A program made the position numbers and the translations under genes. A stretch of 64,000 bases of DNA. Source: CADEED01 sp039931065 (lineage in GTDB: Bacteria > Pseudomonadota > Gammaproteobacteria > Steroidobacterales > Steroidobacteraceae). The stretch is from assembly GCA_039931065.1 (NCBI GenBank), contig JBDTSP010000023.1, positions 1 to 64,000 on the forward strand. Reading direction: 5' to 3'. Below are positions 8,950 to 17,964 of the stretch, piece by piece (the first letter of the stretch is position 1; the number at the start of each line of letters is the position of its first letter). Below the pieces are notes generated by a model that saw only the letters and a program-made list of their open reading frames with translations, was not told the origin of the DNA and searched no databases.

Positions 8950-9933
8950 GTGACCTCGCGCCCATCCGTCAGCCTGCGATTTGCCTTGCTTGTCGCGTTG
9001 GCCGCAAGTGTTGCCTGTCTCGCGCTCGTCACCGGTTCCACCGGAATCGGCGCGCGGGCGGGCATGGCGGCGCTGCTCGGCGACCTGTCCGAGCCCGCAC
9101 GCACCGTCGTCATGGAGCTGCGCGCCCCACGGCTGCTGTCCGCCTTCGGCATCGGCGCGCTGCTCGCGGTCGCTGGCGTTCTGCTGCAAGCCCTGTTTCG
9201 CAATCCGCTCGCCGATTCCTACGTACTGGGGGTATCCGGAGGATCGGCGCTCGGCGCCCTGCTCGCGATGCTGGGGGGTGGATCGTTGTGGTTCGTGCAG
9301 AGCTCGGCGGCGGCGGGCGCGATGCTCACTACCATCCTGGTGCTCGCGCTGGCGCGCGGCGGCGCCACCGTCCGCGTGTTGTTGACCGGCGTCGTGGTCG
9401 CGAGCGCCTGCGGCGCCTTGGTGACGCTGGTCCTCGTGCTGGCCGACAACGGCCAGTTGCGCGGCATGATGTTCTGGCTGGCGGGCGACCTCGGCTGGGC
9501 CGCGCGGCCCTGGACGATGGCCGCCGCCGCCTTGTTAGCCACCGGCGCCGTCATGCTGGTCGCGCGCCCGCTCGACGTGCTCGCGACGGGAGACACCAGC
9601 GCGCAGAGCCTGGGGCTCGATCTGCCGCGCTGGCGCGTAGTGATCGTCGCGCTGGCCGGCCTGCTCACCGCCGGCGCGGTGATCCAGGGCGGCACGATCG
9701 GCTTCATCGGCATGGTCATTCCGCACCTGGTACGGCTGGCATTCCGGACCGCGCTGCATCGCGTGGTCGTGCCGGCGGCCGCGCTGGCCGGCGGCACCTT
9801 GTTAGCGGCGGCGGATCTCGTGGCCCGTACGGCGGCGGCGCCGCGCCAGTTGCCGGTCGGCGCAATCATGGCCTTGTTAGGCGTGCCGGTTTTCCTGGTG
9901 CTGCTGCGGCGGCTCGAAGGCCCGCGTATCTGA
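8950..9933 (+). CDS. FecCD/BtuC-family ABC transporter permease
   Basis: Polytopic inner-membrane protein (327 aa, about 9-10 hydrophobic helices) of the FecCD family, which imports vitamin B12, haem or iron-siderophores with a BtuD-like ATPase and a binding protein. Family signatures are RAPRLLSA, GVLLQALFRNPLADS and the G..IGF.G...PH.VR coupling segment. The GTG at 8950 is the best start. A matching ATPase is at 13719 and a B12 riboswitch with btuB further on, so B12 is the likely substrate. No BtuF-like binding protein is visible. It converges on the diguanylate cyclase gene with no gap. Confidence 0.88.
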   Translation: MTSRPSVSLRFALLVALAASVACLALVTGSTGIGARAGMAALLGDLSEPARTVVMELRAPRLLSAFGIGALLAVAGVLLQALFRNPLADSYVLGVSGGSALGALLAMLGGGSLWFVQSSAAAGAMLTTILVLALARGGATVRVLLTGVVVASACGALVTLVLVLADNGQLRGMMFWLAGDLGWAARPWTMAAAALLATGAVMLVARPLDVLATGDTSAQSLGLDLPRWRVVIVALAGLLTAGAVIQGGTIGFIGMVIPHLVRLAFRTALHRVVVPAAALAGGTLLAAADLVARTAAAPRQLPVGAIMALLGVPVFLVLLRRLEGPRI

Positions 9934-11043
9934 CTAGCCGATGACGTGTGTCGAGACTTCGACGCGATCCCGCCCGGCGCTCTTGGCGCGATACAGCGCG
10001 CCATCGGCTTCGGCGATCAGGCGTTCCGCCAGCGCCTTGTAGTCATGTGAACGCGGCTCCGGACGCGCAGTGGCGACGCCGATGGACAACGTCACCGTGA
10101 CATGCGCGCCACCATGTACACGGATCGGCGTGGCACCGACCACGTGATGGATGCGCTCGGCGAGTTTCACGGCAGCCGGGAGTTCCGCGCCGCCAAGCAG
10201 GATCGCGAACTCATCGCCGCCGAAACGGGCGCCGGTGTCGCCCGCGCGAATCTCCGCTTCCGCCCGGCGCGCGACTTCCTTCAATGCCTCGTCACCCGCC
10301 AGGTGTCCGAACCGATCGTTGATTTCCTTGAAGTGATCGATGTCGATCATCAGGCAGGCGAGCACTTTGCCGGATCGTTCGGCGCGCGCCAGCTCTTCGC
10401 GCAATCGATTGTGGAAATAGCGGCGGTTGTGCCAGCCGGTCAGGAAGTCCGTCACACCGCTGCGTACCAGGCGAGCGCGATTCACCGCATTTTCGAGGCT
10501 GATTGCGACCACCACGCCCAGGTGCGCGAGAAAATCCGCCGCCAGGTCGCTGGTGAATCTCTGTGCGTCACGGCTGCCGAACGCGATGACCCCGATCGCG
10601 CGGTTGTCGCGCGGCAGCGGTATCAGCGCGATGCTGCCGCGGATCATCGTCGGTGACACCAGCAATTCGTGGTCCGCGGCGTTGTAGACCCCGAGCCAGG
10701 GACGATCGAAGTTCACGAGCTTGGGCGCCAGCGGCGACACCGAATCGATGAACCGTACCTCCTCGATGACGTCGATCGGCAGGTTTTCGTTGCCAGACAG
10801 GTGGCGCAGCTCGTATTGCGGATCGAACAGCGACAACGTCACTGTGTCGAGGCCATAAGCGTCGCGCAAGCCCGTGACGATGCGTACGAACAACTCGCCG
10901 AGCGAATGCGCGCGCAGCAACTCGACCTCGCGCGCCTGGGTCTTGCGCAACAGCAACTCATTACGCTGGACCTCGTCGGTCAAGCCACGCAGTCGCTCGC
11001 GTAATTGCTGTTCGGTGCCCGCGTACGGATCGCGCTCGCTCAT
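9934..11043 (-). CDS. diguanylate cyclase with DUF484/GAF-like sensor
   Basis: Predicted to make cyclic-di-GMP from two GTP. A short coiled coil (about 10-45) and a GAF-like DUF484 domain (about 50-200) precede a GGDEF domain (about 205-365). The active motif is intact (RFGGDEFAI). An RxxD inhibitory I-site (RAGD) lies five residues before GGDEF, so product inhibition is expected. The ATG at 11043 was chosen because it lies 4 bp after the tyrA stop; the longer frame would run inside tyrA. Coupling with tyrA suggests one transcript. The DUF484 ligand is unknown. Confidence 0.9.
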   Translation of the reverse strand: MSERDPYAGTEQQLRERLRGLTDEVQRNELLLRKTQAREVELLRAHSLGELFVRIVTGLRDAYGLDTVTLSLFDPQYELRHLSGNENLPIDVIEEVRFIDSVSPLAPKLVNFDRPWLGVYNAADHELLVSPTMIRGSIALIPLPRDNRAIGVIAFGSRDAQRFTSDLAADFLAHLGVVVAISLENAVNRARLVRSGVTDFLTGWHNRRYFHNRLREELARAERSGKVLACLMIDIDHFKEINDRFGHLAGDEALKEVARRAEAEIRAGDTGARFGGDEFAILLGGAELPAAVKLAERIHHVVGATPIRVHGGAHVTVTLSIGVATARPEPRSHDYKALAERLIAEADGALYRAKSAGRDRVEVSTHVIG

Positions 11044-11047
11044 GAGC

Positions 11048-12160
11048 TCAGGCGCGACGTTCGGCGACCTGCCGACGGTCCTCGAGATACTCGCGGCCGC
11101 GCCGCATGAGCGTGGCAAACGATTCGAAATCCTGCGAAAGCACCGCGGTACGCAGCTTTTCCACCGCCTGCGACAGCGCCTCCAGGGATTCCGCTCCGTA
11201 ATCGTTCAGGCTCTGGATTTCGAAGTACAGCTCCGGGCTCTCCTGTGCCACGAGAGATGCGACGTCGAGTTGCGAGTCGAACGTGGTCGACGACAACTTC
11301 GCGAGCCTGGGTGCCGCCTCGCCGCTCTCCGCCAGCGCCGTGAAGAAGGCAATGTTCAACGCGTGCGACAGGCCGAGAACGTAGGCGATCAGACGATCGT
11401 GCTCTTCCAGCGACATCACCACCTGTTCGACCATGGTCGAGGCGAACAAGTCGCGCGCCGATTGGGTGGCCTCGGGAGACCCCGCTTCGACGAATATGAC
11501 GTGGCGGCCCGACAGCAACTCGGTACTCGGGCCGAACATCGGATGCAGCGATGTCACGCGGCAACCGTGCGACTTGAGCGCATTCAGACCCGCGCGCAGC
11601 GGCGACTTGAGTGAGCCGACGTCGAAGATCACGCCCTTGGGGCGGCGCATCGCGATCTCGCGCAGGATCTTGTCGGTGGCACCGAGCGGCGTTGCGATGA
11701 CGATGAAATCGTGGTCCAGGGCGGAAGTGCGCCAGTCGGGCAGGTGCGAGAAGCCGGCGGGCGCGCCCGCGGGATCCGCGACTTCGACGGCAAAACCCTG
11801 CGACGCCATGAAGTCGGCGAACCAGCGGCCCATCTTGCCGGCGCCACCGATCACCAGCGCGGTGCGGCCGCTGCCGGCGTTGTTTGCAGCCACGCTCGCC
11901 TGCTCCTGGGTAGTTAGAGACGAGCGGATCAGGAGCTTGAGGATGCTCTCGGCGACCTGGGGTGAAACGCCGTACTGCTTGCCCGCCTCGCGCGCCGCCA
12001 GCAACACATCACGCTCGCGGTTGTAGTCACGGGTGGCATGCCCGGTGGCGCGTTTGGCGCGCGCCACCTCACGGCTCGTTTCCTGGCGTTTCCCTACCAG
12101 TTCGAGGATCTGACGGTCGAGTTCGTTGATCCTGCGGCGCAGGTCGTCGAGCGAGCTCAT
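11048..12160 (-). CDS. tyrA: bifunctional chorismate mutase / prephenate dehydrogenase
   Basis: T-protein of tyrosine synthesis. The N-terminal AroQ chorismate mutase domain (about 1-85, beginning SSLDDLRRRINELD) converts chorismate to prephenate. The C-terminal NAD-dependent prephenate dehydrogenase (about 98-370) has the VIGGAGKMG nucleotide loop and the HPMFGP segment. Length from the ATG at 12160 is 370 aa, close to E. coli TyrA. It diverges from pdxH, and a diguanylate cyclase gene follows by 4 bp. Confidence 0.95.
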   Translation of the reverse strand: MSSLDDLRRRINELDRQILELVGKRQETSREVARAKRATGHATRDYNRERDVLLAAREAGKQYGVSPQVAESILKLLIRSSLTTQEQASVAANNAGSGRTALVIGGAGKMGRWFADFMASQGFAVEVADPAGAPAGFSHLPDWRTSALDHDFIVIATPLGATDKILREIAMRRPKGVIFDVGSLKSPLRAGLNALKSHGCRVTSLHPMFGPSTELLSGRHVIFVEAGSPEATQSARDLFASTMVEQVVMSLEEHDRLIAYVLGLSHALNIAFFTALAESGEAAPRLAKLSSTTFDSQLDVASLVAQESPELYFEIQSLNDYGAESLEALSQAVEKLRTAVLSQDFESFATLMRRGREYLEDRRQVAERRA

Positions 12161-12252
12161 GGAGCACCCTGATAACGTTGAAACAGCACTAGCTTTTATC
12201 GACTGCGACGCAGGTCTGCAAGGTGAAGCCGTTGGCGGATAACATATCGGCC

Positions 12253-12939
12253 ATGGATCTGTATAACGACCTTCTGCCCGACCCGCTGCCCACGGAGCCG
12301 ATGGCGCTCGCGAGCGCCTGGCTCGCCACCGCATTAGCGGCGCGCCAGCAGCCCAACCCCGACGCCATGGTGCTGGCCACGGCCACCCCGGCGGGGTCGC
12401 CCTCGGCACGTGTGGTGCTCTGCAAGGACTTCGACATCGCGCAGGGCCGTGTTTCCTTCGTGTCCAATTACGACTCACGCAAGGGCCGCGAACTCGAGCA
12501 GAACCCGCGCGCGGCGCTGGTCATGCATTGGGATCACGCGCACCGGCAGGTGCGATTCGAAGGCATCATCGTCAAGGCGCCGGCCGCGGAGAGCGACGCC
12601 TACTTCGCCTCGCGCAACTGGCAGCGCCGCCTCGGTGCCTGGGCCAGCGCGCAGAGCCAGCCGCTCGACTCTCGTGAGCAGCTGAATGCCGCGGTCAACG
12701 CCGCCGCCGACCGTTTCGGCGCGCCCCACCCCACGCTCGAGAACATCAATCAGCCGCAGTCGGCGACGATTCCGCGGCCGCCGTTCTGGGGCGGCTACTA
12801 CCTGTGGGCGGACGCGGTGGAGCTGTGGATCGAGGGCGCGGCGCGTATTCACGAACGCGCGCGCTGGACCCGCTCGCTAACTACGGCCGGCGCGGGCTTC
12901 AGCGCGGGCCCCTGGGTCTCGACGCGCCTGCAACCTTGA
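12253..12939 (+). CDS. pdxH: pyridoxamine/pyridoxine 5'-phosphate oxidase
   Basis: FMN enzyme that makes pyridoxal 5'-phosphate by oxidising PNP or PMP. The split-barrel fold shows SARVVLCK and the phosphate-binding N.DSRKG..L motif, and ends with the conserved R-L-x-P C-terminus. Length from the ATG at 12253 is 228 aa; a GTG at 12223 would add ten residues. The next gene begins 9 bp downstream, so co-transcription with the HExxH protein and the ABC ATPase is likely. Confidence 0.95.
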   Translation: MDLYNDLLPDPLPTEPMALASAWLATALAARQQPNPDAMVLATATPAGSPSARVVLCKDFDIAQGRVSFVSNYDSRKGRELEQNPRAALVMHWDHAHRQVRFEGIIVKAPAAESDAYFASRNWQRRLGAWASAQSQPLDSREQLNAAVNAAADRFGAPHPTLENINQPQSATIPRPPFWGGYYLWADAVELWIEGAARIHERARWTRSLTTAGAGFSAGPWVSTRLQP

Positions 12940-12948
12940 GGGCCGGCC

Positions 12949-13722
12949 ATGTGGCGCAAACTGCGCATCGCGATCCTGCTGCTGGTGCTCGCCATCGCAG
13001 CCTACGGCAACTGGTACGACCGCCTCAGCACCACCGACTGGGATGAAACCCTGTGGATCGGCGTGTTCCCGATCAACGCCGACGGCAAGGAGCCCGGCGA
13101 GAACTACATCACCGCGCTCTCGACGGAAAAGTTCGCCGACATCGAACACTTCATCAATGGCGAGGCACAGAGAAATGGCATCGGGATAGACCGTCCGGTC
13201 CGTGTCGACCTCTATCCGGAGGTGCACGAGCATCCGCCGGCGCGCGCGCCCGACGCGAATGTGCTGTCGACCCTGTGGTGGAGCCTCAAGCTGCGCCTGT
13301 ACGCGCGCCGCAACTCGCATCCGGCCGGACGCGCGCCGCCGCAGATCCGCATCTTCGTGCTGTACCACGGCGCGTCGTCAACCGGGTCCGTGCCGCATTC
13401 GGTCGGCTTGCAGAAAGGGCTGGTGGGCGTGGTGCACGCCTTTGCCGAACGTGAAATGACCGCGCCTAACAACGTGGTCATCGCCCACGAGATCCTGCAC
13501 ACGCTCGGCGCCACCGACAAATACGACCCCGAGACGCTGGCGCCGGTCTTTCCGATCGGCTACGTGGAGCCGGAACGCAAGCCACTGTATCCGCAGGTGC
13601 TCACCGAAATCATGGCCGGGCGCCGGGCGCTCGATCCGAACAACTTCGAAATGCCCGACTCGCTGGCCGACGTGCGGGTCGGCGCCGCCACCGCGCTCGA
13701 AATCTGCTGGCTGCGCGAGTGA
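12949..13722 (+). CDS. membrane-anchored putative HExxH zinc metalloprotein, unknown function
   Basis: I do not recognise the family. The 257-aa product has one N-terminal membrane helix (about residues 6-20), so the body is probably periplasmic. It carries a zinc-protease-type HExxH motif (His180-Glu181, His184) in AHEILHTLGATDKYD. Nearby acidic and tyrosine residues could provide a third ligand, but none is certain. The gene lies 9 bp after pdxH and shares a 4-bp stop/start overlap (GTGA) with the ABC ATPase gene. It could be an inactive or unusual peptidase; only the motif and anchor are seen. Confidence 0.8.
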   Translation: MWRKLRIAILLLVLAIAAYGNWYDRLSTTDWDETLWIGVFPINADGKEPGENYITALSTEKFADIEHFINGEAQRNGIGIDRPVRVDLYPEVHEHPPARAPDANVLSTLWWSLKLRLYARRNSHPAGRAPPQIRIFVLYHGASSTGSVPHSVGLQKGLVGVVHAFAEREMTAPNNVVIAHEILHTLGATDKYDPETLAPVFPIGYVEPERKPLYPQVLTEIMAGRRALDPNNFEMPDSLADVRVGAATALEICWLRE

Positions 13723-14486
13723 ACGCGCCGTTGCTCGAAACACGCGCGTTGCAGGTCTCGGTGCCGAACCGGCTGCTGGTTGACGCTCTGAATCTGACTA
13801 TCGGCGCGGGGGAATTCATCGCGCTGCTGGGCGGCAACGGCACCGGAAAGTCGCTGCTGCTGCGGACACTCGCCGGTTTGCGCGCCGCGAGCGCGGGCGA
13901 GGTGCTGCTCGGGGGAGTTCCGATCGCGCAGCGCACGCGCAAGGAAGTGGCCACGCGCCTGGGGTTCCTGCCGCAGGATCCGGACGCGCCGCCGCAGGGT
14001 ACGCTGCGCGAATCCGTCTTGTTAGGCAGGTTCGCGCACCTCGGCCTGTGGGACGTCGCGGGCGCCGACGACGCCGCACGCGTGGCGCAGGCGCTCGATG
14101 CGACCGCGCTCGGGTCGTTCGCCGCGCGTGAACTCGCCACGTTGTCGGGCGGCGAACAGCGGCGCGCGGCGATCGCGCGGCTGCTGGTGCAGGCGCCATC
14201 TATCTATCTACTGGACGAACCCACCAATCATCTCGACCCGGCCCAGCAGCTCGGGATACTCGAACAGCTGCGCGCGCTCACCCGCACCGGCGCGGCAGTC
14301 ATCGCGAGCCTGCACGAACCCAACCTCGCGCTGCGTTTCGCGGATCGCGTCTGCCTGCTGGCGAGCGACGGCGCGGCGCAGGTGATCGCGTGCGCGGCGC
14401 TGGATGCCGCTCAGCTCAAACGTCTGTATGGATTGAACTACCTGCAGGCACAGGTCGGCGCACAGCGGTTCGTGACGCCGGAATAA
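13719..14486 (+). CDS. BtuD/FecE-family ABC transporter ATP-binding protein
   Basis: ATPase subunit (255 aa) that would power a FecCD-type importer. It has Walker A GGNGTGKS (about 38-45), the LSGGE signature (about 143-147), Walker B YLLDEPTNHLD and an H-loop in SLHEPN. The GTG start overlaps the preceding stop by 4 bp. The best partner in the window is the BtuC-like permease at 8950, separated by tyrA, the cyclase gene and pdxH. Nearby riboswitch-btuB suggests cobalamin as substrate; siderophore or haem is not excluded. Confidence 0.88.
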   Translation: MNAPLLETRALQVSVPNRLLVDALNLTIGAGEFIALLGGNGTGKSLLLRTLAGLRAASAGEVLLGGVPIAQRTRKEVATRLGFLPQDPDAPPQGTLRESVLLGRFAHLGLWDVAGADDAARVAQALDATALGSFAARELATLSGGEQRRAAIARLLVQAPSIYLLDEPTNHLDPAQQLGILEQLRALTRTGAAVIASLHEPNLALRFADRVCLLASDGAAQVIACAALDAAQLKRLYGLNYLQAQVGAQRFVTPE

Positions 14487-14501
14487 CGGCCGGGCAAGCG
14501 T

Positions 14502-14954
14502 TCACGGGCTCGACTGCATGCAATCGCTGATGACGGCGATGCGCAGCGCCTCGGGCTGGAATTCACCCTCGTAGTCGAAGTAACGCAGCGCGACTCTTTC
14601 GAGCCGCGCGCGGCGCAGCGGCGAACTCTCGAAAGCGATTTCCTGGCTACGCAGCAGGCGGTCGAGCGGTTCGCCACTGCGGCGCGCCTCGATGGCGCGC
14701 TGCGCGATCGCGAGCTCCGTCTCGCAATGCGCGGGCGGCGGGGGGGCACGTTCGACCGGCGGCGTCGGGGTGGCCAATTCGGGCGCCGATGCCGGTGGCT
14801 CGTCGGCCGCGGGTGCCGCGTTCTGTGCCGCCTGGGCTGCCGGCTGCGCCTGCTGCATATGGCGCTCGGCCATGCGTTTGCTGGCGTTGTAGGCGTACAG
14901 CAGCGCAGCCACGCCGAGAATTCCGAAAATTCCCCAGCGCAGGAACACCGACAT
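14502..14954 (-). CDS. hypothetical single-pass membrane protein
   Basis: Unrecognised 150-aa protein. One N-terminal transmembrane helix (about residues 5-22), an A/P/E-rich flexible linker (about 35-75) and a C-terminal helical region with two cysteines (one in AHCETE, one in SDCMQS) that could form a disulfide in the periplasm. It starts 3 bp after the stop of the phosphatase gene on the same strand, so it is probably co-expressed. No function can be inferred. Confidence 0.75.
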   Translation of the reverse strand: MSVFLRWGIFGILGVAALLYAYNASKRMAERHMQQAQPAAQAAQNAAPAADEPPASAPELATPTPPVERAPPPPAHCETELAIAQRAIEARRSGEPLDRLLRSQEIAFESSPLRRARLERVALRYFDYEGEFQPEALRIAVISDCMQSSP

Positions 14955-14957
14955 CGT

Positions 14958-15740
14958 TCAGGCTCCGAAGCGGATCGTGTTCAACACGGCTTCGTGCAGC
15001 GCGCCGTTGCTGGCGAGCACGTGCGTCGTGGCGAGCCCTATGGGCCCGCCTTTCAGATCGGTGAACTTGCCGCCGGCCTCCTCGACGATGACGGTGAGCG
15101 GCGCGAAATCGAGGATATTCACGTCCGACTCGAGCACCACGTCGAGCGCGCCGCGCGCCAGCAGGTGGTAGTGCACGAAATCGCCGTAGCCGCGGATGCG
15201 GTTGATCCCGCCGATCAAACTACCGAAACGCGCCCAGGCCGGCGATGCCGCCAGGGTCTTGAGATTGCCGGTCGAAACGATCGCGGCGTCGAGCGCCGGC
15301 ACCTTGCTGACCTGAATCCGTTTGCCGTTGAGAAACGCGCCGCTGCCGCGCTCCGCCCAGGCGAGCTCGTCGTAGGCTGGCGCCATCGATACGCCCAGCA
15401 CGAAACGGCCGCCGCGCATCAGCGCGATCTGTGTGGAAAAGAACGGGCATTCGCGCACGAATGATTTGGTGCCGTCGATCGGGTCCACCAGCCAGACGCT
15501 CTCGGCATCCATGTCGGATTTGCCGGTTTCCTCGCCGTAGAAGCCATGCGACGGGAAACGCTTCATGAGGAGGTCGCGGATCGCCTCCTCCGAACGCACG
15601 TCGGCTTCGGTCACCGGCGTCTTGTCCGCCTTGACCTCGATCCTGACGTTGCGTTGGTAGAAGCCGCGGATGACTTCCGCGGCGGCCTGGGCCGCGTCGA
15701 GCGCGGCTTTCAGTTCCTGTGACGGTTCGTTTGTGGGCAT
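14958..15740 (-). CDS. hisN: inositol monophosphatase family enzyme, likely histidinol-phosphatase
   Basis: Mg-dependent phosphatase (260 aa) of the FIG superfamily. The metal site is visible in EE near residue 70 (YGEETG) and in DPIDGTKSF (about 86-95), with a second motif near the C-terminus (NILDFAPL). The long TPVTEADVRSEE N-terminus and overall length fit the HisN-type histidinol-phosphatase subgroup, but 3'(2'),5'-bisphosphate or inositol phosphate substrates are possible. A small membrane protein gene follows by 3 bp. Confidence 0.85.
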   Translation of the reverse strand: MPTNEPSQELKAALDAAQAAAEVIRGFYQRNVRIEVKADKTPVTEADVRSEEAIRDLLMKRFPSHGFYGEETGKSDMDAESVWLVDPIDGTKSFVRECPFFSTQIALMRGGRFVLGVSMAPAYDELAWAERGSGAFLNGKRIQVSKVPALDAAIVSTGNLKTLAASPAWARFGSLIGGINRIRGYGDFVHYHLLARGALDVVLESDVNILDFAPLTVIVEEAGGKFTDLKGGPIGLATTHVLASNGALHEAVLNTIRFGA

Positions 15741-15771
15741 GGCGGCGAAGCCTGCGTGAGCCCTGCCGGAA

Positions 15772-15800
15772 CTGTCAATCCGCGGGGAATCTCGCTAGAG
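15772..15800 (+). promoter_or_regulatory. possible promoter of the btuB riboswitch transcript
   Basis: CTGTCA (15772-15777), 17-bp spacer, TAGAGT (15795-15800), placed just before the riboswitch aptamer. Each hexamer matches consensus at only four of six positions, so this is a positional guess. Confidence 0.35.
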
Positions 15801-15980
15801 TGCGCCCCGCCGAAAGGTTACGGGAAGCTGGTGAGCCGCCAATACGGTGATTCCAGCACTGCCCCCGCAACGGTAATCGAACCCAAGTGTGTCAACTGCC
15901 ACTGAGCCGGAAGGCTCGGGAAGGCGACGCATCGAAGCCGAAAGGCTTCAGTTCGAGAGTCCGGAGACCGGCCGATCGGT
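15800..15980 (+). promoter_or_regulatory. cobalamin riboswitch
   Basis: Leader RNA that binds adenosylcobalamin and lowers expression of the B12 transporter gene downstream. Conserved pieces occur in the expected order: GAAGCTGGTGAG (about 15824-15835), CCCCCGCAACGGTAA (15862-15876), CCACTGAGCCGG (15899-15910), GGGAAGGCG (15918-15926) and the B12 box AGTCCGGAGACCGGCC (15958-15973). btuB starts about 115 bp downstream. No U-tract terminator follows, so control is probably translational. Confidence 0.95.
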
Positions 15981-16094
15981 ATTTTCCCAGGGATGCGGCG
16001 GGCATCGGGAAGGGGCTCCAGGCCTTTCTCTCCGCGCGTGCTCCAGGGCGTTCACCGTAACTGCCATGCGGGCGTGCATGGAAAGGCTTGGATC

Positions 16095-17936
16095 ATGACC
16101 CTGAAATTCGCTTCAGCGCGGCTGGCTTTCGCTGCCGCGGCCGCTCTCACCTCGTCGACGACCTTCGCGCAGGACGAGCTCGAACAAACCATCATCACCG
16201 CGACACGTACGCCGTTGCCGCTCGATTCGGTCGGCGCGCCGGTCATCGTGATCACGCGCGGCGACATCGAACGTTCGCTCGCAAGCGACGTCAGCGAGTT
16301 GCTGCAACAACATGCCGGGCTCGAGATCGCGCGCAACGGCGGCCCCGGCCAAACTACTTCCCTGTTCACGCGCGGCACCGAAAGCAATCACACCGTGGTG
16401 CTCATCGACGGCGTGCGAATCAACCCCGGCACCATCGGCGGCGCCGCATTGCAGAACATCGCGCCCGAATCGCTCGAACGCATCGAGATCGTGAAAGGTC
16501 CGCGCTCCTCCCTGTACGGCAGCGACGCGATCGGCGGTGTGGTGCAGCTGTTTACCCGCGGGGCCGCAAAGAACGGCGTCACCGCCGGCGCGACCTACGG
16601 TGCCGACCACACGCAGCAGTTGTTCAGCGACGCGGCGGTGTCCGCGGGCAAGTTCAGGTTCGGCTTTGGCGGCAGTTATGCGACGAGTTCCGGCATGCCT
16701 GCATTCACCGAAGACAATCTGGACCGCGGCTATCGCAATGTCACCGGCCGCATCTCCGCCGAGCTGGCCGCGACCGATGAACTCACGTTTCGTGTGCGTG
16801 GCTGGCGCGCTGCCGGCCGCACGGAATATTCCGCGCAGACCTTCAGCGATCCACCGTACACACCCGCTTCGCAGGATTTCGAGAACAGCGTGTATTCCTT
16901 CGAGACCGAATACCGTGCCGCCGACAACTTCGGTGTCCGCGCCAATTTCAGCCGCGCGCTCGACGACATAAATCAGCTCCAGCCGGGCTTCGGTCCGAAA
17001 GTGTTCGACTACGCACGCACCCGCCGCGGCACCGTCGACGTGCAGCTCGATCTGGCCAAGATCGGCGCGCATTCGCTCACGTTCGGCGTGCAGCGCAGCG
17101 ACGAGAACACCCGTGCGCAGTCCTTCACCACGGTGATCGACGAAAACACGCTCGTGACGCAGGCGTTCGTGCAGGACCAATTCGAAATCGGCCGGCTCAC
17201 CTCGCGCCTCGCACTCGGCCACGTCGATCACGAAACCTTCGGCAACCAGCTCACGTGGAACGCGGAATTCGGGGTCGGCAACGACCGCGGGACACGTGTG
17301 GTGCTTTCGGGCGGCAGCGCGTTCCGCGCGCCGGACAGCACCGACCGTTTCGGCTTCGGCGGCAACCGGGATCTCGATCCGGAAGTCTCGCGTCAGGTCG
17401 AGCTCTCCGTGCGCCAGAAGATAGGCGCGCGCCAGCAGGTTTCACTGTCGGCGTTCGACAATCGCATCCGCGATCTGATCGACTATGTGACCATCGACTT
17501 CAATACCTTCGAAGGGCAGAACCAGAACGTCGCGCGCGCCCGCATAAAGGGCGTGGAACTCGGTTACCGTTTCAACGGCGAAGCCTGGAATACACGCGCC
17601 GAACTGACGTTGCAGGACCCGCGCGACGAAACGACCGACGAGCGGCTGTTGCGCCGCTCGCGTGAGGCGCTGGTGCTGGCCGTCAATCGCGACGTCGGCG
17701 CGCTCGATCTCGGCGTCGACATCGCGGCCTATGGCAACCGCAAGGATTTCGGCTTTCCGACGGTGACGCTCGATTCGTACGCGCTGGTGAATGCCACGCT
17801 GCGGTATCGCGTGAACGACGCGCTGACGCTGCAGGGCCGGCTCGAGAATCTGCTCGACGAAAACTATGTGCTCGCGCAGGGTTATCGCACCGAGGGCCGC
17901 TCGTACACGGTTGGAGTACGCTACAGCTTCGACTGA
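16095..17936 (+). CDS. btuB: TonB-dependent vitamin B12 outer-membrane receptor
   Basis: Outer-membrane beta-barrel that imports cobalamin using TonB energy. A signal peptide ends at TFAQ (about residue 25), a TonB-box-like stretch (QTIITATR) follows, then a plug domain (about 40-150, with GPRSSLYGSDAIGGV) and a 22-strand-type barrel ending YSFD. Length is 613 aa, matching BtuB. The ATG at 16095 is preceded by GGAAAGG (16080-16086); the longer frame has no signal peptide at its start. The upstream B12 riboswitch makes the substrate assignment strong. The adenosyltransferase gene follows by 28 bp. Confidence 0.95.
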   Translation: MTLKFASARLAFAAAAALTSSTTFAQDELEQTIITATRTPLPLDSVGAPVIVITRGDIERSLASDVSELLQQHAGLEIARNGGPGQTTSLFTRGTESNHTVVLIDGVRINPGTIGGAALQNIAPESLERIEIVKGPRSSLYGSDAIGGVVQLFTRGAAKNGVTAGATYGADHTQQLFSDAAVSAGKFRFGFGGSYATSSGMPAFTEDNLDRGYRNVTGRISAELAATDELTFRVRGWRAAGRTEYSAQTFSDPPYTPASQDFENSVYSFETEYRAADNFGVRANFSRALDDINQLQPGFGPKVFDYARTRRGTVDVQLDLAKIGAHSLTFGVQRSDENTRAQSFTTVIDENTLVTQAFVQDQFEIGRLTSRLALGHVDHETFGNQLTWNAEFGVGNDRGTRVVLSGGSAFRAPDSTDRFGFGGNRDLDPEVSRQVELSVRQKIGARQQVSLSAFDNRIRDLIDYVTIDFNTFEGQNQNVARARIKGVELGYRFNGEAWNTRAELTLQDPRDETTDERLLRRSREALVLAVNRDVGALDLGVDIAAYGNRKDFGFPTVTLDSYALVNATLRYRVNDALTLQGRLENLLDENYVLAQGYRTEGRSYTVGVRYSFD

Positions 17937-17964
17937 ATCGGTCGAAACACTGGCCGGAGTTGGT

